Made by a program: the position numbers and the translations under genes
Shown: piece after piece, positions 23,869 to 32,475 of the stretch
Layout: the number at the start of each line of letters is the position of its first letter
How positions within the stretch are numbered: the first letter of the stretch is position 1
Notes under the pieces: generated by a model
The model's database searches: none
Seen by the model: only the letters and a program-made list of their open reading frames with translations
What the model was told of the DNA's origin: nothing
Assembly: GCA_050305935.1 (NCBI GenBank)
Contig: JBNLGG010000009.1
Location: 1 to 64,000, forward strand
Direction: 5' to 3'
DNA length: 64,000 bases
Source of the DNA: CAJXNP01 sp050305935
GTDB taxonomy: Bacteria; Bacteroidota; Bacteroidia; Cytophagales; Cyclobacteriaceae

Positions 23869-26019
23869 TTAATTATCCCAATCAATTCTGTTTTCCAGGT
23901 CTTCATCTGAGTCAATGGTTTCCTGGATGATCAGTGTATTGTTGTTGACAGTTCCTTGTTCTGCGGCTGGCCCTTCTTGGTCTCCCGGCACATCCTCGGG
24001 GTCCTCCACAGGAGTATATTCCAATACTTTGAATTCTGTTCGCCGGTTAAACTGATGCGCCTTTTCTTGCAACTCCTCATTTGGCAATGAATTTATGAAA
24101 GATTCGGTCAGTTCGGTTCCTGCTTTTATACCTAAACGATCTTCAGGTAAAACATAAGGAGTGGACTCTCCGTATCCTTTTGCGCTCAGCCTTTTTGCAT
24201 TGATTCCTTTGGAAATTATGTATGCTACAGCCGATTGCGCTCTTCTTCGCGAGAGGTCTATATTATAGTCAGCGGTTTGTCGGCTGTCAGTATGCGAGCT
24301 TAATTCAATCTTGATCTCCGGATTGTCCTCAAGAATGGTAACCAGCTTATCCAATTCCACGGCCGCATCCTCCCTGATGTAATCCTTATCCAGATCATAG
24401 TAAATGTTTTCCAGGACAATTGCTTTATTGAGGACAATTTGATCGAGCTGGATTTTTGTTTCAAATGTTTTATTGGTAATTAATTTGGTCAGCTCTTCTT
24501 TTGGTATCGATTTTCCTTTTGTAGAAAATGAGCTTCTGTTGGTCAGGTAATTTTCCTTTTCGGCGGTGAGCGAATAATCTTCTTCCGGGAAAACCCTGAA
24601 AATAAACTTACCTTCCCTACCGGTGACTACTTCATTAAGCAGTTCATTATTTTCGGCACTGAATATTTTAACAAATGAATTACTCAAAGGGACTTCCTTG
24701 TTATCATCGTCCAGTGTGTACACAATCCCGGTCAAATAATAATTGACAATTTTGAGATCGGGGTCATTATTGATAAAAGTGTAAATATCATCATCCCCCT
24801 TTCCCTCTGGTCTGTTTGATGTGAAAAACCCTTTGGTAGGTGAATACAGGAAGATACCGAAGTCATCACTGCTGGAATTTACCGGTGGTCCAAGGTTCTC
24901 AACGACCTGTTTTCCGTCTGTCCTTTTAGCCACAAAAATATCCAATCCACCAAATCCCGGATGTCCATCAGAGGCGAAGTATAATTCTCCGGTGGTGGCA
25001 AAATGCGGGAATAATTCGTCGCCGGGAGTATTTATTATATTACCCAGGTTTCTGACATTTCTAAAGCTGCCCCTTTTATTGCGCGTGGCAATATAAAGAT
25101 CAAGCCCTCCTTCTCCGCCTTTTCTATTGGAAGCAAATACAATGGAGTTTCCGTCCATAGAAAATGATGGACATGAATTCCAGGCGGTTGGATCATTGAT
25201 CCTCATTAACCTGGGTTCTGTCCATCCGCCCCGCCTGTAGCTGGAGATGTACAGGTTTACATCTTGTGTTCCTTTTTTTCTTCCGGTATTACCTTTTGCA
25301 AACACCATGGTCTGACCATCGGGCGAAAAAGTAATAGTACCCTCATTTGACAGGTCAGAGTTAATTTCCCCCTCTAGCGGCGCAATAGTGGACAGTTCTA
25401 CTACTGCTCCCTGAGTCTTGACACGATACAAATTCGTCATCGATGTACCGGTGGTTTTAAAGATTTTACCTCCAAAGCGATTGGAAGTAAAATACAAGTA
25501 TCCGTCCTGGTAAACAGGACTATATTCGGCTGAGGGTGTATTGATTTCCTCCAGGTTTTTGATCCTGAAGTAGCTTTCCTTTTCTTTCAGCTTTTCAATC
25601 AGGTTAAGGTTCTCTATTTCCCGGTTAGCGAGCGCTACCAATTCATCATCAGCTCCTCTGTCCAGGTATTGATTGAGCGTTTGCTTCGCTTTACTGTATT
25701 GTTCATTATTTTTTTGTGCGAGGGCATAATAGAAATAAACTTCTTCTCCGGGGTATTTATTGGCAATCGCCGCAGCGTAAAATGGCTCTGCTTCTTTGAT
25801 TCTGTTTGAAAGCCTGTATGACTCCCCGATTTTGAAATTCACTTCAGCCACATTGTATCCCTTATTCAATAGGTTTTCATAGGTTTTCAGCGATTCCTGG
25901 TATTCAGCCCTTTTAAACTGCTTGTTTGCCTTTTTCATCGCCATTTTATTAAGGCTGCATGAAAAAGTCAGGCTAGATAAAAAAATGTAGATGGTGATTT
26001 TAAATAGTGTAGTTTTCAT
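23869..26019 (-). CDS. PorE-like lipoprotein: TPR, WD40-like propeller, CRD and OmpA domain
   Basis: 716 residues. A lipoprotein signal (lipobox ending in FSC, about Cys21) is followed by TPR-like repeats (about 30-140), PD40/WD40-like propeller blades (about 165-410, e.g. FSPDGQTMVFAKG and FSMDGNSIVFASNRKGG), a carboxypeptidase-regulatory beta domain (about 430-520) and a C-terminal OmpA/MotB peptidoglycan-binding domain (about 535-665) with ELSSHTDSR and RRAQSAVAYI. This domain order is that of PorE, which anchors type IX secretion components to the cell wall. Bacteroidota have several paralogues of this shape, so PorE itself is not certain. The acidic tail is Glu/Asp-rich. Confidence 0.8.
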   Translation of the reverse strand: MKTTLFKITIYIFLSSLTFSCSLNKMAMKKANKQFKRAEYQESLKTYENLLNKGYNVAEVNFKIGESYRLSNRIKEAEPFYAAAIANKYPGEEVYFYYALAQKNNEQYSKAKQTLNQYLDRGADDELVALANREIENLNLIEKLKEKESYFRIKNLEEINTPSAEYSPVYQDGYLYFTSNRFGGKIFKTTGTSMTNLYRVKTQGAVVELSTIAPLEGEINSDLSNEGTITFSPDGQTMVFAKGNTGRKKGTQDVNLYISSYRRGGWTEPRLMRINDPTAWNSCPSFSMDGNSIVFASNRKGGEGGLDLYIATRNKRGSFRNVRNLGNIINTPGDELFPHFATTGELYFASDGHPGFGGLDIFVAKRTDGKQVVENLGPPVNSSSDDFGIFLYSPTKGFFTSNRPEGKGDDDIYTFINNDPDLKIVNYYLTGIVYTLDDDNKEVPLSNSFVKIFSAENNELLNEVVTGREGKFIFRVFPEEDYSLTAEKENYLTNRSSFSTKGKSIPKEELTKLITNKTFETKIQLDQIVLNKAIVLENIYYDLDKDYIREDAAVELDKLVTILEDNPEIKIELSSHTDSRQTADYNIDLSRRRAQSAVAYIISKGINAKRLSAKGYGESTPYVLPEDRLGIKAGTELTESFINSLPNEELQEKAHQFNRRTEFKVLEYTPVEDPEDVPGDQEGPAAEQGTVNNNTLIIQETIDSDEDLENRIDWDN

Positions 26020-26103
26020 TGGCTATTGATCTGCCTTAATTTAACGTTAAAGTGGAACCACTGATATTTATGATGGACACAATTTAAAAGAATATGTTTG
26101 AAT

Positions 26104-26586
26104 CTATAAATATTTTTTAAGCCAGCTATCTTCCACTGCACTCAACCAATTTTCGTCGAGCGCTTTTTTAGTGGTGATATGATTGTTGAAGGTGGGTGTA
26201 TTGGCAGCAATGGTATTGTTTTCTACTAACTTCCGGGTATTCCTAAAATCTTCCAACAAAACATGGTCATCTACCAGAAAAGCAACTTTGCTTCTGTCAT
26301 TTAAAATGAGTCGGGTTTGGTTTTCAATGGATTGTATAAAATGAAATAGGGAATCGATGGAACAACCCGACGCCTGATTGAAGCTTTCGTCCACTCCAAT
26401 GATAATAAACTGGTCGTATTCAATTTTATAGCTTCCCTGAAGATTGTTTCCGTGGGCGGTCCAGGCGGATATGAAATTTTTTAAATGAACTTCTAATTCA
26501 TCTTTTTCTTCATGGGTAATTTTTCTGTCTGACTGGTAAATCCAAATCCTCGCATCGGAAGCTAATTCATCAAATGGTACTAACAT
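26104..26586 (-). CDS. Conserved Bacteroidota protein of unknown function
   Basis: 160 residues from the ATG at 26586; a longer frame to 26706 would run into the preceding CCG-domain gene and lacks a better start. It is a soluble protein with the pattern DARIWIYQSDRKITHEE, FISAWTAHGNNL, YDQFIIIGVDE and ASGCSIDSLFHFIQ. I recognise this as a family common in Bacteroidota and sometimes labelled 'ABC transporter ATPase', but no Walker motif is present and that label looks wrong. It follows the Fe-S genes by 37 bp on the same strand, so co-transcription is likely. Confidence 0.8.
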   Translation of the reverse strand: MLVPFDELASDARIWIYQSDRKITHEEKDELEVHLKNFISAWTAHGNNLQGSYKIEYDQFIIIGVDESFNQASGCSIDSLFHFIQSIENQTRLILNDRSKVAFLVDDHVLLEDFRNTRKLVENNTIAANTPTFNNHITTKKALDENWLSAVEDSWLKKYL

Positions 26587-26623
26587 TTCAATCCTAATTT
26601 TGTTGAAATATACGACTATCCGG

Positions 26624-27421
26624 TCATAAGTTTTCAGACTTGGCAATAATTTCGGCCAGGTCAAGCACCTTAATGTCGTCTTCCTTTTCTTTGTGTTTAA
26701 TGCCATCGGTCATCATCGTCATGCAAAATGGACAAGCTGTAGCGATAATCGTAGCCTTCGTCTCAAGGGCCTCTTCGGTACGGACAATGTTTATATCTTT
26801 TTTGCCCGGTTCAGGTTCTTTAAACATTTGCGCTCCACCAGCACCGCAGCAAAGTCCTCTTGATTTGCAGCTTTTCATTTCTGCCAGGTTTACATCTAAA
26901 TTTTCAAGTAATTGCCTGGGGGCATTATAAATATTATTGGCCCGGCCCAGATAACAAGAATCATGGTAGGTAATTGTTTCCCCTTTAAACTTGCTACTAT
27001 CATTTATTCTTAGCTTTCCTGAGTCAATTAATTGCTGGAGGTATTCTGAGTGATGGACGACCTCATAATTACCCCCTAGATCAGGATATTCGTTTTTGAT
27101 GGTATTAAAACAATGTGGGCAAGCCGTTACGATCTTTTTGACATTGTATCCATTCAGTACCTGGATATTATTCATCGCCTGCATTTGAAAAAGAAACTCA
27201 TTTCCGGCCCTTCGCGCAGGATCGCCTGAACAGGATTCTTCTGTGCCCAATACGGCGAATGATATTTCGAGGTGATTTAAAATTTTTACAAAAGCTTTGG
27301 TGACCTTTTTATACCGGTCGTCGAATGAGCCGGCACAGCCTACCCAAAACAAAATTTCAGGTGTTTCCCCACTTTGGGCAAATTCCGCCATTGTTTTTAC
27401 TCGAATTGAATTATCAGACAT
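26624..27421 (-). CDS. CCG-domain (Fe-S)-binding protein, HdrB/GlpC-like
   Basis: 265 residues from the ATG at 27421, two bases after the upstream stop codon. It contains two CCG-type Cys-rich modules: CPHCFNTIKNEYPD near residue 100 and CCGAGGA with CPFCMTMM near 200-235, plus HDSCYLGRANNIYNAPR, all typical of the HdrB/GlpC/LutA superfamily, which binds an unusual Fe-S cluster and handles electron transfer. With the ferredoxin-membrane gene upstream it forms a two-gene redox unit found in many Bacteroidota. The electron donor and acceptor are not known from the sequence. Confidence 0.88.
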   Translation of the reverse strand: MSDNSIRVKTMAEFAQSGETPEILFWVGCAGSFDDRYKKVTKAFVKILNHLEISFAVLGTEESCSGDPARRAGNEFLFQMQAMNNIQVLNGYNVKKIVTACPHCFNTIKNEYPDLGGNYEVVHHSEYLQQLIDSGKLRINDSSKFKGETITYHDSCYLGRANNIYNAPRQLLENLDVNLAEMKSCKSRGLCCGAGGAQMFKEPEPGKKDINIVRTEEALETKATIIATACPFCMTMMTDGIKHKEKEDDIKVLDLAEIIAKSENL

Positions 27422-27423
27422 AG

Positions 27424-28758
27424 CTATAGTTCTTTTGACCAATTAAAGCGATCAGAGGGTGAGAATTTCCATGGAGCAAAACTGGTTTCAATGTTTGAAA
27501 ACATGCTGTTCCATGATGGTGGTGAACTTGATTCCTCCATGGCCATGTACCTTCTCATTTGCAGGATAATGGAAAGGGGATCTATCATGACAGGGCAAGC
27601 TTCGACACAGGCATTGCACGAAGTACAGGCCAGGATTTCTTCTTTTGAAATGTAATCCCCTAATAATGATTTTCCATATTCCGAACCGTCACCACTTTTC
27701 GACAGATGTTTCCCCAATTCTTCTGCCCGATCCCGAACATCCATCATAATCTTGCGAGGCGACAGTTTTTTTCCGGTTTGATTGGCGGGGCATTCTGTGG
27801 TACATCTGCCACATTCCGTGCAAGTGTACGCATCCATGATATTTTTCCAGGACAGGTCGTGGATATCCCTGGCACCAAGACGGGCAATTTCGGCGGGAGG
27901 ATTTTCCGGATTTTCCACCGATAGTCCTAACATTAAGTTCACCTCGTTTGTCACCTCCGGCATGTTCTTCATTTTACCTGGCGGAGTTAGCTTAGCGAAG
28001 TATGTGTTTATAAATGCCAGGAAAGTGTGAAGGTGTTTTGAGTATGTGACGTAAATAGCGAATGCAAAAATGCCCACAATATGTATCCACCAGGCGACCC
28101 GTTCCACAATCACCAGCGCAGGTGTGGACAGGTGGTCATAGAATGGACTGGCAAACACCTCGCTAAAAACCATAAGGCCAGTTTGAGGATAGCCGGTCAC
28201 ACCTCTTCGTTGGAGAATCTGATCGGATGCATTCATGGTCATGATCGCGAACATAAGGATCATTTCAAAAATTAGAATCAGGTTCCCGTCCAGCTTGGGC
28301 CATGAGGTCATCTCAGGACTTTGAAATCTTTTAACCTTCAGAATGTTTCTCCTTATTAGAAAGAAAACACAGGATAATATGACAAGGACAGCAAGAAACT
28401 CAAAGATATTAAGCGTGACCGTGTAAAAAGTGATCGCATCGGTGTGGTTAAGAAATTGGGCGATGGTTCTATGCCTGCCTGTGAGGCCATCCAGGAAAAA
28501 CTCAATACCTTCAATATTGATTACCAAAAAACCGACGTAGATCATTAAATGCAGTAAGGCAGGAATCGGCTTTTTAAACATCTTCTTTTGCCCAAAAGCA
28601 ATGAGCAGCACATTCTTCCATCTCTTACCCTTTTGGCCGGATATTTTTTCTTTTTTTCCAATTAAAATATTTGACCTTATACGGCGGATCCTTTTATATA
28701 AAAGGTATGCTGTGAGCCCAATGACGACCAAAAACAAAACTTGTTGAAAAGTGATCAT
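27424..28758 (-). CDS. Membrane-bound ferredoxin, heterodisulfide-reductase-like
   Basis: 444 residues. About five to six membrane helices in the first 250 residues (for example 1-20, 65-85, 100-130, 160-180, 225-245) form a NarI-like membrane part, followed by a cytosolic domain with two [4Fe-4S] motifs, CTECGRCTTECP and CTSCNACVEACP. This is the HdrD/E-type layout, which passes electrons between the quinone pool and a soluble partner. The CCG-domain gene begins 2 bp after its stop, so the two proteins probably form one complex. Confidence 0.88.
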   Translation of the reverse strand: MITFQQVLFLVVIGLTAYLLYKRIRRIRSNILIGKKEKISGQKGKRWKNVLLIAFGQKKMFKKPIPALLHLMIYVGFLVINIEGIEFFLDGLTGRHRTIAQFLNHTDAITFYTVTLNIFEFLAVLVILSCVFFLIRRNILKVKRFQSPEMTSWPKLDGNLILIFEMILMFAIMTMNASDQILQRRGVTGYPQTGLMVFSEVFASPFYDHLSTPALVIVERVAWWIHIVGIFAFAIYVTYSKHLHTFLAFINTYFAKLTPPGKMKNMPEVTNEVNLMLGLSVENPENPPAEIARLGARDIHDLSWKNIMDAYTCTECGRCTTECPANQTGKKLSPRKIMMDVRDRAEELGKHLSKSGDGSEYGKSLLGDYISKEEILACTSCNACVEACPVMIDPLSIILQMRRYMAMEESSSPPSWNSMFSNIETSFAPWKFSPSDRFNWSKEL

Positions 28759-28788
28759 AATGTCATTGTTTAAATTTTCAAATAATTT

Positions 28789-28819
28789 TTTGCAGCATTC
28801 GATTTATTCTATACTTTTG
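28789..28819 (+). promoter_or_regulatory. Promoter of tRNA-Phe, full Bacteroidota consensus
   Basis: TTTG at 28789-28792, a 19-base spacer, and TACTTTTG at 28812-28819. This matches the -33/-7 consensus (TTTG-N19-TAnnTTTG) of Bacteroidota sigma factor promoters. The tRNA starts 16 bp after the -7 element. Confidence 0.75.
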
Positions 28820-28835
28820 CACCTCTTTATCGGCT

Positions 28836-28908
28836 GGTGCTGTAGCTCAGTTGGTAGAGCATCGGACTGAAAATCCGTGAGTCGGTGGTTCGAATCCACT
28901 CAGCACCA
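28836..28908 (+). tRNA. tRNA-Phe (anticodon GAA)
   Basis: A 73-nt cloverleaf with acceptor GGTGCTG/CAGCACC, D arm GCTCAGTTGGTAGAGC, anticodon loop CTGAAAA (anticodon GAA), T arm GGTTCGAATCC and discriminator A. The full CCA is not encoded. Confidence 0.96.
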
Positions 28909-28918
28909 CAGTTTTAAA

Positions 28919-28956
28919 AGCTATTTCGATTTGTTTCGGAATAGCTTTTTCTTTTT
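28919..28956 (+). terminator. Terminator of tRNA-Phe
   Basis: Stem agctatt/aatagct, extended by weaker inner pairs, followed by TTTTTCTTTTT about 10 bp past the tRNA. Confidence 0.8.
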
Positions 28957-29091
28957 ATCCCAGCTGCAATTCTCACTAAGTAAAGAATTTTTTTCGAAAA
29001 ATAGTATGCATGCATACTATTTTATTTTGCCTGATCTGCGGGAAGTTTTGGTATTTTTGCAAGGCTATAATTTCGGCTTCATTAACGTCAC

Positions 29092-30469
29092 ATGCTTTCC
29101 GTATTTGTTGCTTTGTACTTGATGGTCACGGTTGTGATTGGGCTCTATTCTTCGAGGTTTATCAAAAACTCATCGGATTTTATTTTGGCAGGTCGAAAGT
29201 TGCCTTTTTTTATGGCATCCAGCGCCTTGTTTGCCACCTGGTTTGGCTCGGAGACAATTCTTGGATCGTCTTCCGAATTTTTTGAACATGGTTTAATGGG
29301 GGTGGTAGAGGATCCATTCGGTGCGGCGTTGTGTCTGGTGTTGGTGGGTCTGTTTTTCGCCAGACCCCTTTATAACTTAAACATCAGGTCGTTTGGGGAC
29401 TTTTATTTGATGAGATATGGAAAACGTGTGGAGTTTTTCGCGAGCATTTGTATTGTCATCTCATATTTTGGGTGGATCGCGGCGCAGCTTGTAGCCCTGG
29501 GGGTGCTGTTTGAGTCCGTTATGGGGCTTTCCAGAGAAGTGGGAATGATAATCGGTGGGCTTATAGTTTGTTTTTATACCTGGTTTGGTGGCTTGTGGGC
29601 GGTAGCCATTATCGATACTATTCAAACCGTTGTCATCATCCTCGGTTTACTTGTCATAGCCATTCTTATCACACTGGAAGTACCGGATTTGTCACAAAAA
29701 TGAACAGGATGCCTGGCGATTATTTTCGATTTTACCCTACTTCCTGGAAGGAAGGGTTTACATATTTCGCGGCATGGATTACCATTGGTCTTGGGTCCAT
29801 TCCCCAGCAAGATGTTTTTCAGAGAGTGATGGCTTCAAAAAATGAAAAGATAGCTGTAAAAAGCTCGATATTTGCGGGAGTGATGTGCCTCAGCATCGGA
29901 TTGATTCCTATTTATATTGTTCTTGTTGCAAAGGCAGGGAATTTACATGGCGATGGCGGACAAAACATAATTCCCGACCTGGTGTTTTTCCATGGAAACA
30001 CCTTTATCCAGGTGATTTTTTCCGGGGCACTAATTTCAGCCATACTCAGCACGTCAAGCGGGGCTATTCTTGCGCCAGCTACTATTTTGGAAGAAAATAT
30101 TTAAACGGGGTTTTTGATAAGAATTTATCAGATAAAAGACGTCTGAAGCTCGTACGTTACATGATTGTCGTCATTACATTGATTTCGCTCGCCATGACTT
30201 TCGTAGAGGGGAATATTTACGATCTGGTCGCCTCTTCGTCGGTTTTAAGTTTGGTTTCCCTTTTTATTCCGCTGGTGATGGGGCTGTTTTTGCAGTCAAA
30301 AAATAAAACAGCGGCGCTGTTGAGTATTTGTTTCGGGATGGTCGCCTGGGTTTTCTTTGAATATATAGACCCGCTTGATTTTCCATCGATTGTATTGGGT
30401 TTGGCGGCTTCGATGCTGGGATGGCTTTTTGGGGAATTAGTCGTACGTAGATTTATGAAAGCTACTTGA
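29092..30469 (+). pseudogene. Sodium:solute symporter with two apparent frameshifts
   Basis: Three consecutive reading frames together give a symporter of about 459 residues (SSS family, sodium-coupled uptake of a small solute). Frame one (29092-29703) holds the first helices and SDFILAGRKLPFF; it runs into TGA after an A5 run near 29695. Frame two continues with MNRMPGDYFRFYP and helices up to ILAPATILEENI, then stops near 30104. Frame three (from about 30105) finishes with DKNLSDKRRLKLVR and the last helices. One added base in each A/T run restores the frame. It is either a recent pseudogene or two homopolymer errors in the assembly. The substrate is unknown. Confidence 0.82.
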
Positions 30470-31283
30470 TCATTTTTAGTTGGATCAACTCCTTTTCAGT
30501 TAGATATTTCCATTTTCCACGGGGCAAGTCTTTTTTGGTTAACCCGGCAAACATCACTCTGTCCAGGCGGATGACCTCATAGCCTAAATGTTCAAATATC
30601 CTCCGCACAATTCTGTTTTTACCGGAGTGGATTTCTACTCCCAAAATTCGTCGGTCTTGAGAAAGCACCTGAACATCGTCTACCTGTGTGAGCCCGTCTT
30701 CCAGTTCAATGCCTCCTTGAATTTTATTTAAATCATCTTCTGTAAAAGGCTTGTCAAGGTCCACCTGATAGATTTTTTTCACCTGATGGGATGGGTGGGT
30801 AAGTTTCTTGGCCAGTGCGCCATCGTTTGTCAGGAGCAGCAAGCCTGTTGTATTCCGGTCCAGTCTTCCCACGGGGTAGATTCGTTCCTCACAGGCGTTG
30901 GACACCAGGTTCATGACGGTCTTTCGATCCATTTCGTCCTTCGTGGTGGTGATAAAATCTTTTGGTTTGTTCAGCAATACATACACCAATCGTTCCCTTT
31001 TTAATACCTTCCCTTGATATGCAATGCGATCCGAGGACTTCACCTTAAAGCCAAGCTCTGTAACAATTTTGCCATTGACTTTTATCTGACCATCGGTGAT
31101 CAACTGATCAGCCTCTCTACGGGAACATATACCAGACACAGCAATGGCTTTGTTTAAACGCACAAGCTGCTCATCACCCTTCTTGGCGGAAGAGGATGGT
31201 CTATTGACTTTTTTCAGATCGTAGTCTGGTGTACTTTTAAAAGAGGGCTTTTTATTAAATCGTTGAGGCTTGCCTTTTTTCAT
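30462..31283 (-). CDS. RluB/RsuA-family pseudouridine synthase
   Basis: 273 residues. A basic low-complexity N-terminus (1-45, Lys/Ser-rich) precedes an S4 RNA-binding domain (about 42-90, RLNKAIAVSGICSRREADQLI) and a catalytic domain with the active-site Asp in GRLDRNTTGLLLLTNDG and later GKNRIVRRIFEHLGYEV. Known relatives make one pseudouridine in 23S (RluB) or 16S (RsuA) rRNA; the length and tail favour RluB, but this is not certain. A TAnnTTTG element overlaps the start so closely that the transcript may have almost no leader. The 3' end overlaps the end of the convergent symporter remnant by 8 bp. Confidence 0.9.
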   Translation of the reverse strand: MKKGKPQRFNKKPSFKSTPDYDLKKVNRPSSSAKKGDEQLVRLNKAIAVSGICSRREADQLITDGQIKVNGKIVTELGFKVKSSDRIAYQGKVLKRERLVYVLLNKPKDFITTTKDEMDRKTVMNLVSNACEERIYPVGRLDRNTTGLLLLTNDGALAKKLTHPSHQVKKIYQVDLDKPFTEDDLNKIQGGIELEDGLTQVDDVQVLSQDRRILGVEIHSGKNRIVRRIFEHLGYEVIRLDRVMFAGLTKKDLPRGKWKYLTEKELIQLKMIK

Positions 31284-31287
31284 CCGG

Positions 31288-31295
31288 CAAAGGTA
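31288..31295 (-). promoter_or_regulatory. -7 element very close to the rluB-type start
   Basis: TACCTTTG on the minus strand, ending only 4 bp before the ATG at 31283. The expected transcription start falls on or beside the start codon, so the transcript could be leaderless. No matching -33 element was verified. Confidence 0.5.
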
Positions 31296-31310
31296 GCTAT
31301 AAATCGGGGA

Positions 31311-31877
31311 TCAATTATCGTTTTCCTCGTCGCCAATTTTATTTTCTTCTGACACGAAATCTTTAGGTGTTGGGAGGTCTTTCAGATCGTTTATTCCGAA
31401 GTATTCCATGAATTTTTCGGATGTGCCGTAAATCAGTGGGCGGCCCACAGCATCGGATTTTCCTTTAATGTCAATAAGTTCTTTTTCCAGGAGTCGCTGA
31501 ATCGAGTAATCGCAGTTTACCCCACGTATCTGCTCAATTTCACTTTTAGTGATGGGTTGTTTATACGCAATAATCGAAAGTGTCTCTAGGGCAGACGTTG
31601 AGAGGCGCTTTTTAGACTGTTGCTTCAATAGAATACCGATACTTGACTGGTAAGCTGGTTTTGTTAAAAACTGATAACCTTTGTTGCTATTGGAGATTTC
31701 AAATGAAAACTCATCGGCTTTATATTTCTCGATAAGGCCGTCGACAGCTTCCTGTACATCTTTTTCGGGCACATTGGCATCAAACATCTCTGCGAGACAA
31801 CCTTGTAATTCGGCAATTTTTATAGGTTGCGGAGAGCAGAAAATCAGTGCTTCTATGTGATTTTGAAGAAAGTCCAA
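31311..31877 (-). CDS. scpB: Segregation and condensation protein B
   Basis: 188 residues, TTG start (no ATG nearby). ScpB is a winged-helix kleisin partner that works with SMC and ScpA in chromosome organisation. Family motifs include EALIFCSPQPIK near the start, AYKQPITKSEIEQIRGVN in the middle and DAVGRPLIYGTSEKFMEYFGI towards the end. scpA is not next to it, which is normal in Bacteroidota. The acidic C-terminal tail (residues 170-188) is disordered-looking. It follows the DksA-like gene by 2 bp and is probably transcribed with it. Confidence 0.92.
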   Translation of the reverse strand: MDFLQNHIEALIFCSPQPIKIAELQGCLAEMFDANVPEKDVQEAVDGLIEKYKADEFSFEISNSNKGYQFLTKPAYQSSIGILLKQQSKKRLSTSALETLSIIAYKQPITKSEIEQIRGVNCDYSIQRLLEKELIDIKGKSDAVGRPLIYGTSEKFMEYFGINDLKDLPTPKDFVSEENKIGDEENDN

Positions 31878-31879
31878 TC

Positions 31880-32260
31880 TTATTTTTTATTCAATTTCGC
31901 TTCAATGGAATGCATGGTGTGGGGCACTGCGCGCAGCCGCTCTTTCGGGATCAGTTTTCCTGTATCTACGCATACACCATAGGTGCCATTTTTTATTCTA
32001 ACCAAGGCATTTTCCAGGTTATTAATAAACTTTTGCTGACGTGCTGCTAGCTGGCTTAAACTTTCTTTCTCCATCGTATCTGCACCGTCTTCCAGTAATT
32101 TGCTGGAATTATAGGAATCATCCGTCCCGGTTTCACTATTTCTTGAAAGGGTCTCTTTGATAAAGCTTAATTCACTCTTTGCTTTATCAAGTTTTGCCAT
32201 TATTAAATCTTCAAATTCCTTTAGTTCACTTGAAGAATATGATAATTTTTCCTCTGCCAT
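31880..32260 (-). CDS. DksA/TraR-family protein lacking most zinc-finger cysteines
   Basis: 126 residues from the ATG at 32260 (a TTG three codons earlier is the alternative). It has the DksA coiled coil (about 10-80, with ELKEFEDLIMAKLDKAKSEL) and the following GTYGVCVDTGKLIPKERLRAVP segment, the position of the DksA zinc finger. Only one Cys remains there where four are expected, so no classical zinc site can form. DksA relatives bind the RNA polymerase secondary channel; this one may do so without zinc, as some Bacteroidota paralogues appear to. It is the first gene of a short operon with scpB. Confidence 0.85.
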   Translation of the reverse strand: MAEEKLSYSSSELKEFEDLIMAKLDKAKSELSFIKETLSRNSETGTDDSYNSSKLLEDGADTMEKESLSQLAARQQKFINNLENALVRIKNGTYGVCVDTGKLIPKERLRAVPHTMHSIEAKLNKK

Positions 32261-32475
32261 AATTTTCAAAAGTTAAGTTAAAAACCAACTGTTTTAAAAA
32301 TAAGCCCCAAAAATACCAGAAGAATTCAAAAGTAAAAACACGTAAGAACCCTTTTTGTATTTAGGAGCTAAAATAAAAGTAATATTAGAGTATATTGAAA
32401 TAGTCGTAATATTGTTTCAATTGAATAGCCATAATTTGTTAAAATCGTAAATAAAGGATGAATAATAAATGACAA
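32261..32475. other. AT-rich intergenic region
   Basis: 215 bp between the lamin-tail protein gene and the DksA-like gene, both on the minus strand. It should hold the DksA-like promoter. I saw no confident promoter, terminator or RNA. Confidence 0.3.

Noticed and set aside
26587..26706. 40-residue extension of the conserved unknown protein
   Set aside because: Overlaps the Fe-S gene and has no family-like sequence; the ATG at 26586 starts the conserved part.
29568..29703. Programmed frameshifting in the symporter gene
   Set aside because: The A5 run is short, no slippery heptamer or downstream pseudoknot is obvious, and a second shift further on makes decay or sequencing error the simpler reading.
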